Part shown: one piece after another, positions 8,235-17,365 of the stretch | Position numbering within the stretch: position 1 is the first letter of the stretch | Layout: every line of letters begins with the position of its first letter | From: Streptomyces sp. WAC05374 | GTDB lineage: Bacteria; Actinomycetota; Actinomycetes; Streptomycetales; Streptomycetaceae | Assembly (NCBI RefSeq): GCF_004353505.1 | Contig: NZ_SMNQ01000004.1 | Location: forward strand, 62,001-126,000 | Direction: 5' to 3' | Length of the DNA stretch: 64,000 nt | Made by a program: the position numbers and the translations under genes | Notes under the pieces: generated by a model | The model's input: the letters and a program-made list of their open reading frames with translations, nothing else | What the model was told of the DNA's origin: nothing | The model's database searches: none

Positions 8235-8351
8235 CTACTTGGCCCCCAGCGCGAACAGCAGGTAGAGGAAGGCCGCGAAGAGGTGGCCCGCCACCAGGTA
8301 GGCGAAGAGCCGGACGGCGAGGCCGCGGGGGAACGACCGTTCCTGGGACAT
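8235..8351 (-). CDS. 38-aa single-pass membrane peptide, DUF6126-like
   Basis: 38 residues: a short charged start (MSQERSFPRGLAVR), then one transmembrane helix (LFAYLVAGHLFAAFLYLLFALGAK). Start ATG at 8351 follows GAGAG. It lies 20 bases downstream of the XRE-cupin regulator and on the same strand. A peptide of this size and composition commonly accompanies that regulator in Streptomyces and is annotated there as DUF6126 (recalled). Function unknown; a membrane partner for the regulator's target system is a guess. Confidence 0.75.
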   Translation of the reverse strand: MSQERSFPRGLAVRLFAYLVAGHLFAAFLYLLFALGAK

Positions 8352-8371
8352 GGTGATCTCTCCGATCGGGA

Positions 8372-9022
8372 TCAGCGGCGGTGGGCGTCCGCGCCGAGGC
8401 ACAGGTCGGCCGCGGCGCTCTGCATGAGGGTGTGGACGAACAGCAGCTCGGCCCCGCCACGCGTGGCCGCGCCGATGCGGTGCGGGGTGAGCGAATCGAA
8501 GTGCGCGCCGTCCCCGGGGTCGAGGACGTGCACGGCCTCGCCCAGGGTGAGGCGCACCCGGCCGTTCAGGACGTACAGCCACTCCTCCCCCGGGTGGACG
8601 CGCACCAGGTCGCCCTGGGTGGCGTACGGGACCCGGACACGCAGGGCCTGCATGGCCCGCCCGGGGGCGCCGGCCTGGTGGTAGATCCAGCCGTCCGCCC
8701 CGGTGGGCTCGGCCCGGCCGCCGCGGATCACCGGGTCGCGCTCCGGCGGGACCTCGCCCAGCAGCTCGGAGACCGTCGTACCGTAGACGCGGGCGAGGCC
8801 CAGCAGCATGGGAAGCGACGGCTGGCGGCGGCCGGTCTCCAGCCGTGACAGGTGGGCCGGCGAGAGCCCGGCGCGCTGGGCGGCGGCCTCCAGGGTCAGT
8901 CCCCGGCGCCGGCGCAGCGACCGCAACTGCGGGGCGACGTCCGGCAGCGCGGCGGGAGGTACGTCGTCGGGCCCCGGGCCCGAGGGCCCGGGACCTGCCG
9001 GTTTCCCGGCGGAGGTGCTCAT
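8372..9022 (-). CDS. XRE-family regulator with C-terminal cupin domain
   Basis: 216 aa. The N-terminus is Pro/Gly-rich. A Xre helix-turn-helix spans about 32-88 (LRSLRRRRGLTLEAAAQRAG, then LSPAHLSRLETGRRQPSL). A single-domain cupin spans about 115-205 (VRVHPGEEWLYVLNGRVRL, then DPGDGAHFDSLTPHRIG). Proteins of this layout (PuuR/SutR class) sense a small metabolite in the cupin and usually repress their own operon and nearby catabolic genes. Two copies of a TTGCC(N5)GGCAA-like palindrome lie immediately upstream, suggesting autoregulation. The nearest GGAGG is too close to the ATG, so translation may be leaderless. The 38-aa membrane peptide follows in the same unit. Confidence 0.9.
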   Translation of the reverse strand: MSTSAGKPAGPGPSGPGPDDVPPAALPDVAPQLRSLRRRRGLTLEAAAQRAGLSPAHLSRLETGRRQPSLPMLLGLARVYGTTVSELLGEVPPERDPVIRGGRAEPTGADGWIYHQAGAPGRAMQALRVRVPYATQGDLVRVHPGEEWLYVLNGRVRLTLGEAVHVLDPGDGAHFDSLTPHRIGAATRGGAELLFVHTLMQSAAADLCLGADAHRR

Positions 9023-9042
9023 GCCTCCATTGCGCCAGGATC

Positions 9043-9077
9043 TTTCCTCCGGGGCAAATTTCTTGCCCGAGAGGCAA
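9043..9077. promoter_or_regulatory. Paired operator palindromes upstream of the XRE-cupin gene
   Basis: TTGCCCGAGAGGCAA (9063-9077, plus strand) and TTGCCCCGGAGGAAA (9057-9043, minus strand) are two versions of one 15-bp pseudo-palindrome, facing each other across five bases. The larger inverted repeat 9046-9057/9063-9074 matches at 10 of 12 positions. The pair sits 21 bases from the XRE start, where an autoregulated operator would be expected. Confidence 0.5.
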
Positions 9078-9086
9078 AAGCGCGGA

Positions 9087-10472
9087 TCAGCGGTTCGCCA
9101 CGGCCTGCTTCACCAGCGTCCGGCCGAAGTCCCAGATCAGGCCGCCGCCGCTGTGGGCCTCGTCCATGACCGCGGTGAACGCGTCGACGAACCGGTCGAC
9201 CTCCCGCTCCCCGATGATCAGTGGCGGGATCAGCTTGATGACCTCCAGGCGGTCGCCGGAGACCTGGGTGAGGATGCGGTGCCGCTGGAGCAGCGGGACC
9301 ACGACCATCTGGGCGAACAGTCCCTTGCGGGCCGCCTGGAGCATCGTCCACCGGCTGCGCAGCCCGAGAGACGACGGGCGGCCGAACTCCAGGCCGATCA
9401 TCAGCCCCCGGCCGCGGACCTCGTGCAGCATCTCGTAGCGGTCGACGAGCGCGGTGAGCCGTGACGTCAGCAGCTCGCCGGTCCGCCGGGCGTTCGCGAC
9501 CAGCTCCTCGTCGTCCAGGACGGCCAGCACGGCGAGCCCCGCGGCCATGGCCTGGGCGTTCGCCCCGAAGCTGGCCGAGTGGACGAGCACCCGGTCCATC
9601 GACGAGTACACCTTCTTGAAGATCGCGTCCGTGCCGAGCGTGGCGCCGACCGGTACGTAGCCGCCGGAGAGCGCCTTGGCGACGCACACGAGGTCGGGCT
9701 CCACGCCGTCCTCGTGCTGGTAGCCGTAGAAGGTGCCGGTGCGGCCGAGGCCGGTCTGGACCTCGTCGGCGATCAGCAGCGCCTTGTGCCGGTGCAGCAG
9801 GTCCTGGGCGGCGCGCAGGAAGCCGGGCGGGCACGCGTGGACGCCCTTGCCCTGGATGGGCTCCACGATGAGGGCGGCGACGTCGCCGCGCTTGAGCTCC
9901 CGCTCCAGGGCAGCCAGGTCACCGAGGCCGATGGCGGTGTCGGGCAGCAGCGGGTCGAAGCCGTCGCGGAAGCAGCTCTCCCCGTTGACGGAGAGCGAGC
10001 CGGCGGTCAGCCCGTGGAAGGCGTGGGCGCAGTACAGGACGCGGGGCCTGCCGGTGGCGTAGCGGGCGAACTTCAGGGCGGTCTCCACCGCCTCCGTACC
10101 GCTGTTGGAGAAGAACACCCGGTCCAGGTGCGGCGAGTACGTCAGCAGCTTCTCGGCGAGCAGTCCCGGCAGGGGCGGGCAGTCGAAGCGGGTGAGGTCG
10201 GCCAGTTCCGCGTCGAGGACGTCGTGGAGGGCCTTGCGTACGACGGGGTGGTGCCGGCCCAGGCCCATGACGCCGAAGCCCGCGAGCATGTCGAGGTAGT
10301 CCTGGCCGTCGGCGTCCCAGAAGTAGGCGCCCTCGGCCCGCTCGTAGACCTTGTCGAAGCCGATCGTGCGGAGCATGCGCGGCAACTGCGGATTGAGGTG
10401 GCGCCCGTGCAGGTCGTACCCCTCGCCGCGCCGGTCGGCGAGCAGGGCCGCCAGGTCGAACTTCTTGGTCAT
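9087..10472 (-). CDS. hpnO: Class-III aminotransferase of hopanoid biosynthesis (HpnO type)
   Basis: 461 aa; ATG at 10472 overlaps the dxs stop by four bases (ATGA), indicating translational coupling. Class-III PLP fold: the SNSGTEAVE phosphate-binding turn, [21 protein letters not shown] with the PLP-contacting Asp, and [14 protein letters not shown] with the Schiff-base Lys near residue 265. In hopanoid clusters this last enzyme converts the ribosyl side chain to aminobacteriohopanetriol. The N-terminal extension (residues 1-40) and a C-terminal tail beyond the aminotransferase fold are typical for HpnO. Position as the last gene of the hopanoid operon supports the assignment over ornithine or acetylornithine aminotransferases. 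Confidence 0.88.
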   Translation of the reverse strand: MTKKFDLAALLADRRGEGYDLHGRHLNPQLPRMLRTIGFDKVYERAEGAYFWDADGQDYLDMLAGFGVMGLGRHHPVVRKALHDVLDAELADLTRFDCPPLPGLLAEKLLTYSPHLDRVFFSNSGTEAVETALKFARYATGRPRVLYCAHAFHGLTAGSLSVNGESCFRDGFDPLLPDTAIGLGDLAALERELKRGDVAALIVEPIQGKGVHACPPGFLRAAQDLLHRHKALLIADEVQTGLGRTGTFYGYQHEDGVEPDLVCVAKALSGGYVPVGATLGTDAIFKKVYSSMDRVLVHSASFGANAQAMAAGLAVLAVLDDEELVANARRTGELLTSRLTALVDRYEMLHEVRGRGLMIGLEFGRPSSLGLRSRWTMLQAARKGLFAQMVVVPLLQRHRILTQVSGDRLEVIKLIPPLIIGEREVDRFVDAFTAVMDEAHSGGGLIWDFGRTLVKQAVANR

Positions 10473-12352
10473 GCGTCGTTCTCCTTGCCTGCCAGCGCAT
10501 GGCTGATGCGTCCCGCGATCTCCACCGGGGTGAGCCCGATGTCGGCCAGCACCTCGCCGCGCTTGGCGTGTGCCAGGAACTGCTCCGGGATGCCGAAGGT
10601 CCGCAGCGGTACGTCGGTCCCGGCGTCGCGCAGGGCCTGCCCGACCGCCCAGCCGACGCCGCCGCTGCGGCTGTTGTCCTCCACGACGGCGACCAGCCGG
10701 TGGCAGTCCGCCAGCGGGGCGAGCTGCTCGTCGACGGGCTTGACCCAGCGCGGGTCGACGACCGTGCAGCGGATGCCGCGCTCCGCCAGCAGCCCGGCCG
10801 CGCCCAGGCAGACGGGCGCCATGACGCCGACGGCCACGAGCAGCACGTCCGGGTCGCCGTCCGGGCGGTGCAGGACGTCCATGCCGCCGATCCGCCCCAC
10901 GGCGGGCAGGGCGGGGCCCACCGGCTCCTTCGGGAAGCGCAGCACCGTCGGCGCGTCCCGCACGTCCACCGCCTCGCGCAACTGGGCGCGCAGTTGCCCG
11001 GCGTCGCGCGGCGCGGCGATCCGCAGCCCGGGCACGACCTGGAGCACGGACAGGTCCCACATGCCGTTGTGCGACGGGCCGTCCACGCCGGTGACGCCCG
11101 CCCGGTCCAGGACGAAGGTGACACCGCACCGGTGCAGGGCCACGTCCATCAGGAGCTGGTCGAAGGCGCGGTTGAGGAAGGTGGCGTAGACGGCGACGAC
11201 CGGGTGGAGGCCGCCGGTGGCGAGCCCGGCGGCGCAGACGGCGGCGTGCTGCTCGGCGATGCCGACGTCCCACACCCGGTCGGGGAACCGTTCGGCGAAC
11301 CTGGTCAGGCCGACCGGGTGGAGCATCGCCGCCGTGAGGGCGACGACGTCGGGGCGCTCGGCGCCGATCTCGGCCATGGCGTCGCCGAACACGGACGTCC
11401 AGGACGGGCCGGCGGCGGGCGTGAGCGGCACACAGGTCAGCGGGTCCATGGCGCCGACGGCGTGGAACCGGTCGGCCTCGTCCTCCAGGGCGGGCCCGTA
11501 GCCGTGGCCCTTCTGGGTCAGGCAGTGGACGAGGACGGGGCCGTGGAACCGTTTCGCCCGGCGCAGCGCGGACTCGACGGCCGCGATGTCGTGGCCGTCG
11601 ATCGGGCCGACGTACTTCAGGCCGAGGTCCTCGAACAGGCCCTGGGGGGCGACGAGGTCCTTGAAGCCCTTCTTGGCGCCGTGCAGCGACCCGTACAGCG
11701 GCGGTCCGATGAAGGGCGTGTGCCGCAGGACGTCCTTGCCCCAGGCGAGGAACCGTTCGTAGCCGTCGGTGGTGCGCAGGGTGGCGAGGTGTCCGGCGAG
11801 GCCGCCGATGGTCGGGGCGTAGGAGCGCTCGTTGTCGTTGACGACGACGATCAGGGGCCGGTCCTTGGCGGCGGCGATGTTGTTGAGCGCCTCCCACGCC
11901 ATGCCGCCGGTGAGCGCGCCGTCGCCGATGACGGCGACCACGTGCTCGGTGCCGCCGCGCAGGTCGCGGGCCTTGGCCAGGCCGTCGGCCCAGCCCAGGG
12001 CGGTGGAGGCGTGGGAGTTCTCGATGACGTCGTGCTCGGACTCCTCGCGGGAGGGGTAGCCGGACAGGCCGCCCTTGCCGCGCAGCTTGGAGAAGTCCTG
12101 CCGGCCGGTGAGCAGCTTGTGCACATAGCTCTGGTGGCCGGTGTCCCACAGGACGCGGTCGACGGGTGAGTCGAAGACCCGGTGCAGGGCGATGGTGAGC
12201 TCCACGACGCCCAGGTTGGGGCCGAGGTGGCCGCCGGTCCGCGCCACGGCGTGGACCAGGAAGTCACGGATCTCCTCGGCCAGTTCACCGAGGTGTGCGC
12301 CGTCGAGCGCCTTGAGGTCGCGCGGCCCCCGGATGGTCTCGAGAATCGTCAC
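10469..12352 (-). CDS. dxs: 1-deoxy-D-xylulose-5-phosphate synthase
   Basis: 627 aa, usual length. GTG start with GAGGGG seven bases upstream. Thiamine-diphosphate motifs are present: [31 protein letters not shown] with the ThDP/Mg motif, and the transketolase pyrimidine domain with [17 protein letters not shown] near residue 360. It condenses pyruvate and glyceraldehyde-3-phosphate in the first step of the MEP pathway. Its position between hpnH and hpnO is a conserved actinomycete arrangement that couples isoprenoid supply to hopanoid formation. Another dxs probably exists elsewhere in the genome, as is usual in Streptomyces. Gap to hpnH is 87 bp and could hold an internal promoter. Confidence 0.95.
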   Translation of the reverse strand: MTILETIRGPRDLKALDGAHLGELAEEIRDFLVHAVARTGGHLGPNLGVVELTIALHRVFDSPVDRVLWDTGHQSYVHKLLTGRQDFSKLRGKGGLSGYPSREESEHDVIENSHASTALGWADGLAKARDLRGGTEHVVAVIGDGALTGGMAWEALNNIAAAKDRPLIVVVNDNERSYAPTIGGLAGHLATLRTTDGYERFLAWGKDVLRHTPFIGPPLYGSLHGAKKGFKDLVAPQGLFEDLGLKYVGPIDGHDIAAVESALRRAKRFHGPVLVHCLTQKGHGYGPALEDEADRFHAVGAMDPLTCVPLTPAAGPSWTSVFGDAMAEIGAERPDVVALTAAMLHPVGLTRFAERFPDRVWDVGIAEQHAAVCAAGLATGGLHPVVAVYATFLNRAFDQLLMDVALHRCGVTFVLDRAGVTGVDGPSHNGMWDLSVLQVVPGLRIAAPRDAGQLRAQLREAVDVRDAPTVLRFPKEPVGPALPAVGRIGGMDVLHRPDGDPDVLLVAVGVMAPVCLGAAGLLAERGIRCTVVDPRWVKPVDEQLAPLADCHRLVAVVEDNSRSGGVGWAVGQALRDAGTDVPLRTFGIPEQFLAHAKRGEVLADIGLTPVEIAGRISHALAGKENDA

Positions 12353-12439
12353 GCTCGGGCCCCTCTCTGCTGCGGTCGGCTGACGGTGACGGCGGGGCCG
12401 GGCGGCATGCCGCCGTCCTCCTCCTCTTCTGCGGCGGTG

Positions 12440-13462
12440 TCACCCCCTGCTTCCGGAGACGGTCTCGCGCGCCGCGCGCAGGGACTCCTTGAGCGAGCCC
12501 ATGGTGGCGAGGACGGCGGTCGGCTCGTAGCCGCAGTGCGCCATGCAGTTGGCGCAGCGCTCGTCCTTGCCACGGCCGTACGCGTCCCAGTCGGTCTCCT
12601 CGATGAGCTGCCTGTACGTCGGGACGTAGCCGTCGGCCATCAGGTAGCAGGGCCGCTGCCAGCCGAAGAGGGAGTAGTTGGGGATGGCCCACGCGGTGCA
12701 CGGGAAGTCGGCCTTGCCCTCCAGGAAGTCCAGGAAGAGCGGGGAGTGGTTCAGCCGCCAGCGCCGCCGGTTGCCGCCGGCGAAGGCCTTGCGGAACAGC
12801 TCCCGGGTCTGTTCCACGCCCAGGAAGTGCTCCTGGTCGGGCGCCTTCTCGTAGGCGTACGCGGGCGAGATCATCATCTCGTCGACCGCGAGGTCGTCGT
12901 TGAGGAAGTTGAGGACCTCGATGACGGTCTGGGGGGTGTCGGTATTGAAGAAGGTGGAGTTGGTGGTGACCCGGAAGCCGCGCCGCTTGGCCTCCTTGAT
13001 GGCCGCCACCGCCTCGTCGAACACCCCTTCCTTGGCGACGGATTCGTCGTGCCGTTCGCGCAGGCCGTCGATGTGCACGGCGAAGGCGAAGTACGGCGAC
13101 GGAGTGAACTTGTCGATCTTCTTGCGCAGCAGCAGGGCGTTGGTGCAGAGGAAGACGTACTTCCTCTTGGCCACGAGCTGGCGGACGATCTCGTCGATCT
13201 GCGGGTGCATCAGCGGCTCGCCGCCCGCGATGGACACCATCGGCGCGCCGGACTCGAGGACCGCCCCGACCGCCTGGGCGACCGGCATGCGCTGCTTCAG
13301 GACGCCGGCCGGGTGCTGGATCTTGCCGCAGCCCTCGCAGGCGAGGTTGCAGGCGTAGAGCGGCTCCAGTTCGACGATGAGCGGGAACTTCTGTCGCTTG
13401 CGCAGCTTCTGTTCGAAGAGATACGTCCCTACCCGGATGGTCTGGCGAAGCGGCATGGCCAT
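12440..13462 (-). CDS. hpnH: Adenosyl-hopene transferase, radical SAM enzyme
   Basis: 340 aa from the ATG at 13462, preceded by AGGAGG with seven-base spacing. The upstream ATG at 13501 is rejected because it lies inside hpnG and lacks a ribosome binding site. The radical-SAM cluster motif CX3CX2C is at Cys38, Cys42 and Cys45 (ACNLACEGCG). A SPASM-like C-terminal Cys pair appears in CANCMAHCGY near 312. It adds the 5'-deoxyadenosyl radical to hopene to give adenosylhopane, the first step of C35 side-chain synthesis. It follows hpnG by five bases. Confidence 0.95.
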   Translation of the reverse strand: MAMPLRQTIRVGTYLFEQKLRKRQKFPLIVELEPLYACNLACEGCGKIQHPAGVLKQRMPVAQAVGAVLESGAPMVSIAGGEPLMHPQIDEIVRQLVAKRKYVFLCTNALLLRKKIDKFTPSPYFAFAVHIDGLRERHDESVAKEGVFDEAVAAIKEAKRRGFRVTTNSTFFNTDTPQTVIEVLNFLNDDLAVDEMMISPAYAYEKAPDQEHFLGVEQTRELFRKAFAGGNRRRWRLNHSPLFLDFLEGKADFPCTAWAIPNYSLFGWQRPCYLMADGYVPTYRQLIEETDWDAYGRGKDERCANCMAHCGYEPTAVLATMGSLKESLRAARETVSGSRG

Positions 13463-13467
13463 CTGGC

Positions 13468-14157
13468 TCACCTCCTGGGGAGCAGCAAAGAACGGTGCCA
13501 TTCAAAGAAAGCGGGCAATACCGAACGAAGAACACGGAAGGCAGATATTCCCCCGCGTACCGTGCCAATCCGGACGAGCTCGTGCTCCGGGGCGTCCACG
13601 ACCACCCGTACGGCCGCAACCGGCCGGGACCGGACGCCCGTGCTGAGCGCGCTGCGGAGGGTGGCCGCGGACTCCATGTCGACCGCGATCGCCCCGGTGC
13701 CCCGGAGCTGGGCCCGCTCCTGGCCCCGTACGACGTGGTCGGAACCGGTCAGCGGGCCGGTGTGGACGGTCCGGCCGGGAAGGGCCCGCACCAGCGCCTT
13801 CACCAACAGCTCCGTGTCCGTGCACGGCGTGGACCCGCCGGGCCCCCGGGTCTCGTCGGCCACCACCAGGTCCCCCGGGTGCATGCCCGGCTCCAGACCG
13901 GCGCAGAACCCGGAGGCGACGACCGCGGCGCCCCGCAGGTCGCCGCCCTCCAGGGCCCGCGTGACGGCCCGCTGGGCGTTCGCCGGCCCCATGCCGGTAC
14001 GCAGCACGGTGACCGGTCCGGGTGACGCGCCACCGTGCCGGCGGCGGCCGCTGCGCAGCGCGAGCTGCTCGATGCCGAGCGCGCAGGCGATGAGCATCGG
14101 CGCCGCCACCGTCTGCGGCGGCGGGGTGGAACCGGCCGGCTCCGGTTCTGCCGCCAT
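13468..14157 (-). CDS. hpnG: Adenosylhopane nucleosidase/phosphorylase
   Basis: 229 aa. The start ATG at 14157 shares one base with the shc stop (TGATG). The protein belongs to the nucleoside phosphorylase/MTA-SAH nucleosidase fold: VLRTGMGPANAQRAV near 51-65, ASGFCAGLEPGMHPGDLVVA near 81-100, and AIAVDMESAATLRSA near 157-171 carrying the ribose-binding Met-Glu pair. HpnG removes adenine from adenosylhopane to give a ribosyl- or phosphoribosyl-hopane. Its place between shc and hpnH is diagnostic. A Pro-rich N-terminal stretch precedes the core. Confidence 0.92.
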   Translation of the reverse strand: MAAEPEPAGSTPPPQTVAAPMLIACALGIEQLALRSGRRRHGGASPGPVTVLRTGMGPANAQRAVTRALEGGDLRGAAVVASGFCAGLEPGMHPGDLVVADETRGPGGSTPCTDTELLVKALVRALPGRTVHTGPLTGSDHVVRGQERAQLRGTGAIAVDMESAATLRSALSTGVRSRPVAAVRVVVDAPEHELVRIGTVRGGISAFRVLRSVLPAFFEWHRSLLLPRR

Positions 14158-16145
14158 CAGGCCCCCTTGCCGAGCCGGCCGATCGCCGGTTCGCCGTGCA
14201 GGTACCGGCCGAGCGCGGTCAGCGGGAAGACCTGCCGGTACAGGTGGTAGTTGATGGAGAAGTCCCAGGGGAAGCCGGTGCCGGTGAAGTACGGCTCGTC
14301 CCAGGAGCCGTCCTCCCGCTGGGTCTCGGCGAGCCACCGCACGCCCCGCTCCACGGCCCCGGACTCCCGCTCGCCGCCCGCCAGCAGGGCCAGCAGCGCC
14401 CACGCCGTCTGCGAGGCGGTGGAGGCACCGTGCCCGATCCACTCCTGCTCCCGGTACGAGCGCAGGTCCTCGCCCCAGCCCCCGTCGTCGTTCTGGACCG
14501 ACTCCAGCCAGGCGACGGCGCGCCGGATGGCGGGGTGCGAGGGGGGCAGCCCGGCCGCGGTGAGGGCGGGCACCACCGAGCCGGTGCCGTAGACGTAGTT
14601 GACGCCCCAGCGCCCGAACCAGGCTCCGCTCGCCTCCTGTTCGGCCAGCAGCCAGGCGATGCCCCGCCGGGTGCGCGGGTGGTGTGCCTTGCCCTCGTGC
14701 GCCAGCATCTCCACCACGTGCGCGGTGACGTCGGCGGACGGCGGGTCGATGACCTCGCCGAAGTCGCAGAACGGCAGCCGGTTGGGGAAGGGGCTGGTGT
14801 TGTCGGCGTCGAAGGCGGCCCACGCCCCGTCGCGCGACTGCATGCCGGCGGTCCAGGTGGCGCCGCGCCGGACGGCCGCCTCGATCTGCTCCGGGTGGGG
14901 GTGCCTGACGCGGCGCAGCGCGAGGATCACCTCGGCGGTGTCGTCGATGTCGGGGTAGTTGTCGTTGTGGAACTCGAACGCCCAGCCGCCGGGCGTGAGG
15001 CCGGGCCGGCGGACGGCCCAGTCGCCGGGGCGGACGATCTCCTCGCCGAGCATCCAGTCGGCGGCCTTGACGAGGGCCGGGTGGTCGGGGCGCAGCCCCG
15101 CGTCGGCGAGGGCGATGGTGGCCAGGCAGGTGTCCCAGACGGGTGACTGGCACGCCTCGATCATGCGGGCGCCGTCGTCGCGCCACACGGCGAACCGGTC
15201 GAGCGACTCCAGGCCCGCGCGCATCACCGGGTGCTCCAGGTCGTAGCCGAGCAGGTGGAGCGCGATGAGCGAGTAGACGGCGGGCGGCTGGATGCCGCCC
15301 CAGCAGCCGTCGTTCTCCTGCCGTTCGACGATCCAGCGGGCGGCGGTGTTCATCGCGGCCGCGCGCAGCCGGCGGGGGGCGATCCGGTGGTAGGCGTGCA
15401 GGGCCCTGTCGAGCCGCTGGAAGGCGCCCTCCCAGCTTCCGGCCGGGGCCAGGGCCCTGGGCGGGTTGGGGACGGACGGGTCGGTGTGCAGCTCGTCGAG
15501 GGGGAAGGGGGCGGGGCGGACGGGCCGTTTGGCGGAGACGACGGTCAGCGGCACGATCGTCTGCCGGGCCCAGCAGCCGAAGTCGTAGATGTTGAGCGGG
15601 AACCACTTCGGCAGGAAGATCAGCTCGGGCGGCATCTGCGGCAGGTCCTCCCACCGCCACCAGCCGAACAGCGCCAGCCAGATGCGGGTGAAGACGCGGG
15701 CGGCGGCGATGCCGCCCCGGTCGCGGATCCAGGCGGCGGCGCGGGCCATGTGCGGCGCGTCGGGCCGGTCGCCGGCCAGGCGCAGCGCCACGTACGCCTC
15801 GACGGTGGCGGACAGCTCGCCGGGCCCGCCGTAGAAGGTGGCCCAGGTGCCGTCCTCGCGCTGGCGGCCGCGGATGTGCAGGGCGGCGGCGCGGGTGACG
15901 GCCTCGTCCTGGATGCCGAGGAACTGCCGCAGCAGGAGGTCCTCGGCGTCCATGGTGACGTTGGTCTCCAGGTCGCCCTTCCACCAGCCCTCGTCGTCCT
16001 GTTGGGCGAGGAGGTGGTCGATGGAGCGCCGGGCGGCCCGCTCGGCGACCTCCCGCAGGTCGCCCGGGGCGGTGGTGGTGGTCGTGGTGGCCGAGGGGGC
16101 GCGGGGCTCCAGGGCCCCGGTGCTTCCGTCGGTCGTCGCTGTCAT
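14157..16145 (-). CDS. shc: Squalene-hopene cyclase
   Basis: 662 aa from the ATG at 16145, preceded by GAAGGGGAAG; an upstream in-frame GTG at 16214 has no ribosome binding site. Catalytic motif DIDDTAE near residue 397 provides the protonating Asp. Multiple QW repeats are visible, for example QEDGTWATFYGG, QDDEGWWKGDLE, QSRDGAWAAFDADNT, QNDDGGWGEDLRSY and QREDGSWDEP. It cyclises squalene to hopene/hopanol at the membrane surface. The N-terminal Thr-rich stretch (SATTTTTTAPGD) is a low-complexity leader. It precedes hpnG with a one-base overlap and follows the polyprenyl synthase by 119 bp. Confidence 0.97.
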   Translation of the reverse strand: MTATTDGSTGALEPRAPSATTTTTTAPGDLREVAERAARRSIDHLLAQQDDEGWWKGDLETNVTMDAEDLLLRQFLGIQDEAVTRAAALHIRGRQREDGTWATFYGGPGELSATVEAYVALRLAGDRPDAPHMARAAAWIRDRGGIAAARVFTRIWLALFGWWRWEDLPQMPPELIFLPKWFPLNIYDFGCWARQTIVPLTVVSAKRPVRPAPFPLDELHTDPSVPNPPRALAPAGSWEGAFQRLDRALHAYHRIAPRRLRAAAMNTAARWIVERQENDGCWGGIQPPAVYSLIALHLLGYDLEHPVMRAGLESLDRFAVWRDDGARMIEACQSPVWDTCLATIALADAGLRPDHPALVKAADWMLGEEIVRPGDWAVRRPGLTPGGWAFEFHNDNYPDIDDTAEVILALRRVRHPHPEQIEAAVRRGATWTAGMQSRDGAWAAFDADNTSPFPNRLPFCDFGEVIDPPSADVTAHVVEMLAHEGKAHHPRTRRGIAWLLAEQEASGAWFGRWGVNYVYGTGSVVPALTAAGLPPSHPAIRRAVAWLESVQNDDGGWGEDLRSYREQEWIGHGASTASQTAWALLALLAGGERESGAVERGVRWLAETQREDGSWDEPYFTGTGFPWDFSINYHLYRQVFPLTALGRYLHGEPAIGRLGKGA

Positions 16146-16264
16146 GGCTTCCCCTTCGTGCAGTTGGCGTGCTGCGGCTGCGGGTGGGCCGTCGGCCGGT
16201 GACACCGTGTGCACCGGCCGGCGACTAGCGATTCATATGGTGCGGGGCCTGCTCCCGGTGGCGG

Positions 16265-17365
16265 TCATCGCTGGCGTACGACGACGAAGTCCGCGAGCGC
16301 GGTGAGCTGGGCGCGGACCCGTTCGGGCATGTCGACCCGGTGCAGCGCGTCGATGGCGACGGCGTGCTGCCGGCGGGCCTCGTCGGAGGTCCAGGCGCGG
16401 CCGCCGGCCTCCTCGATGAGGGCCGCGCGCATGGCGAACTCCTCCTCGGAGAAGCTGTCGAGGTCGGGGTTCTTGGCGTCGGCGGCGAGCAGCTCGCCGA
16501 GGCGCTCGGAGGCCGGGCCGCCCGCGGCGAGCGCGGCGACGACCGGCAGGGACTTCTTGCGCTGGCGCAGGTCGCTCCAGGTCTGCTTGCCCGTGGACTC
16601 GGGGTCGCCCCAGATGCCGAGCAGGTCGTCGACGGCCTGGAAGGCGAGGCCCAGGTGGTAGCCGTAGGCCTCCAGGGTGTCGGCGGTGCGGTCGTCGGCG
16701 CCGCCGAGGACGGCGCCGATGGAGCAGGCGCAGGCGAGCAGGGCCCCGGTCTTGTTGCCCTCCATCATCAGGCACTCCTCGACGGTGACCCGCTCGCGGT
16801 GCTCGTAGGAGATGTCCTGGGCCTGGCCGTCGATGAGCTTGCGGGTGGCGGTGGTGAGCCGGCGGGTGGCGCGGCCGGCCTCCACGGTGCCGAGCTCCAG
16901 CAGCAGCTCGTTGGCGAGGGCGAAGAGCGCGTCGCCGACGAGGATGGCCTGCGCCGGGCCGTGCACCTTCCACACGGTGTCGCGGTGCCGGCGCTGCTCG
17001 TCGCCGTCCATCAGGTCGTCGTGCAGCAGGGAGAAGTTGTGCACGAGCTCCACGGCGACCGCGCCGGGGACGCCGACCTCGGGCGCCACCCCGGCCGCCT
17101 CGGCGGACAGCAGGGCCAGGGCGGGGCGTACGGCCTTGCCGCTGTCGCCGTCGGCGGGCAGGCCGTGGGCGTCGATCCAGCCGAAGTGGTAGGCGGCGAC
17201 GGTGTCCATGGGCGGCGCGAGCCGCTTCACCGCCTCGCGCAGGACGGGCGTGGACAGGGTCCGGCCCCGCTCCAGCAGTGCGGTGACGTCCGCGGTGTCG
17301 ACGGCCGGGTTCACCGGGGGCACAGTCGGCACGGTCTCTCCTCTGGTTCCAGTACTCAGGCTCAT
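16265..17365 (-). CDS. Polyprenyl diphosphate synthase (FPP/GGPP type)
   Basis: 366 aa. The ATG at 17365 overlaps the hpnE stop by four bases. First Asp-rich motif DDLMD in LLHDDLMDGDEQRR, near residue 115, and second motif QAVDDLLGIWGD near 248 are both present. K and R residues of the IPP pocket occur in DSGKAVRPALALL. Chain length cannot be fixed from sequence: an FPP synthase would feed HpnC/D/E directly, a GGPP synthase would not. Its place inside the hopanoid operon favours supply of FPP for squalene. Some actinomycete homologues are annotated as GGPP synthases. Confidence 0.92.
   Translation of the reverse strand: MSLSTGTRGETVPTVPPVNPAVDTADVTALLERGRTLSTPVLREAVKRLAPPMDTVAAYHFGWIDAHGLPADGDSGKAVRPALALLSAEAAGVAPEVGVPGAVAVELVHNFSLLHDDLMDGDEQRRHRDTVWKVHGPAQAILVGDALFALANELLLELGTVEAGRATRRLTTATRKLIDGQAQDISYEHRERVTVEECLMMEGNKTGALLACACSIGAVLGGADDRTADTLEAYGYHLGLAFQAVDDLLGIWGDPESTGKQTWSDLRQRKKSLPVVAALAAGGPASERLGELLAADAKNPDLDSFSEEEFAMRAALIEEAGGRAWTSDEARRQHAVAIDALHRVDMPERVRAQLTALADFVVVRQR

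Noticed and set aside
9087..12149. 1020-codon minus-strand open frame joining the dxs region to the aminotransferase
   Set aside because: The first half is an out-of-frame reading of dxs, with Arg/Pro/Gly-rich shadow composition. The true aminotransferase starts at 10472 with an ATGA junction.
13468..15984. 838-codon frame running through shc into hpnG
   Set aside because: The shc part is in the wrong frame. Only the last 229 codons are hpnG, which has its own start overlapping the shc stop.
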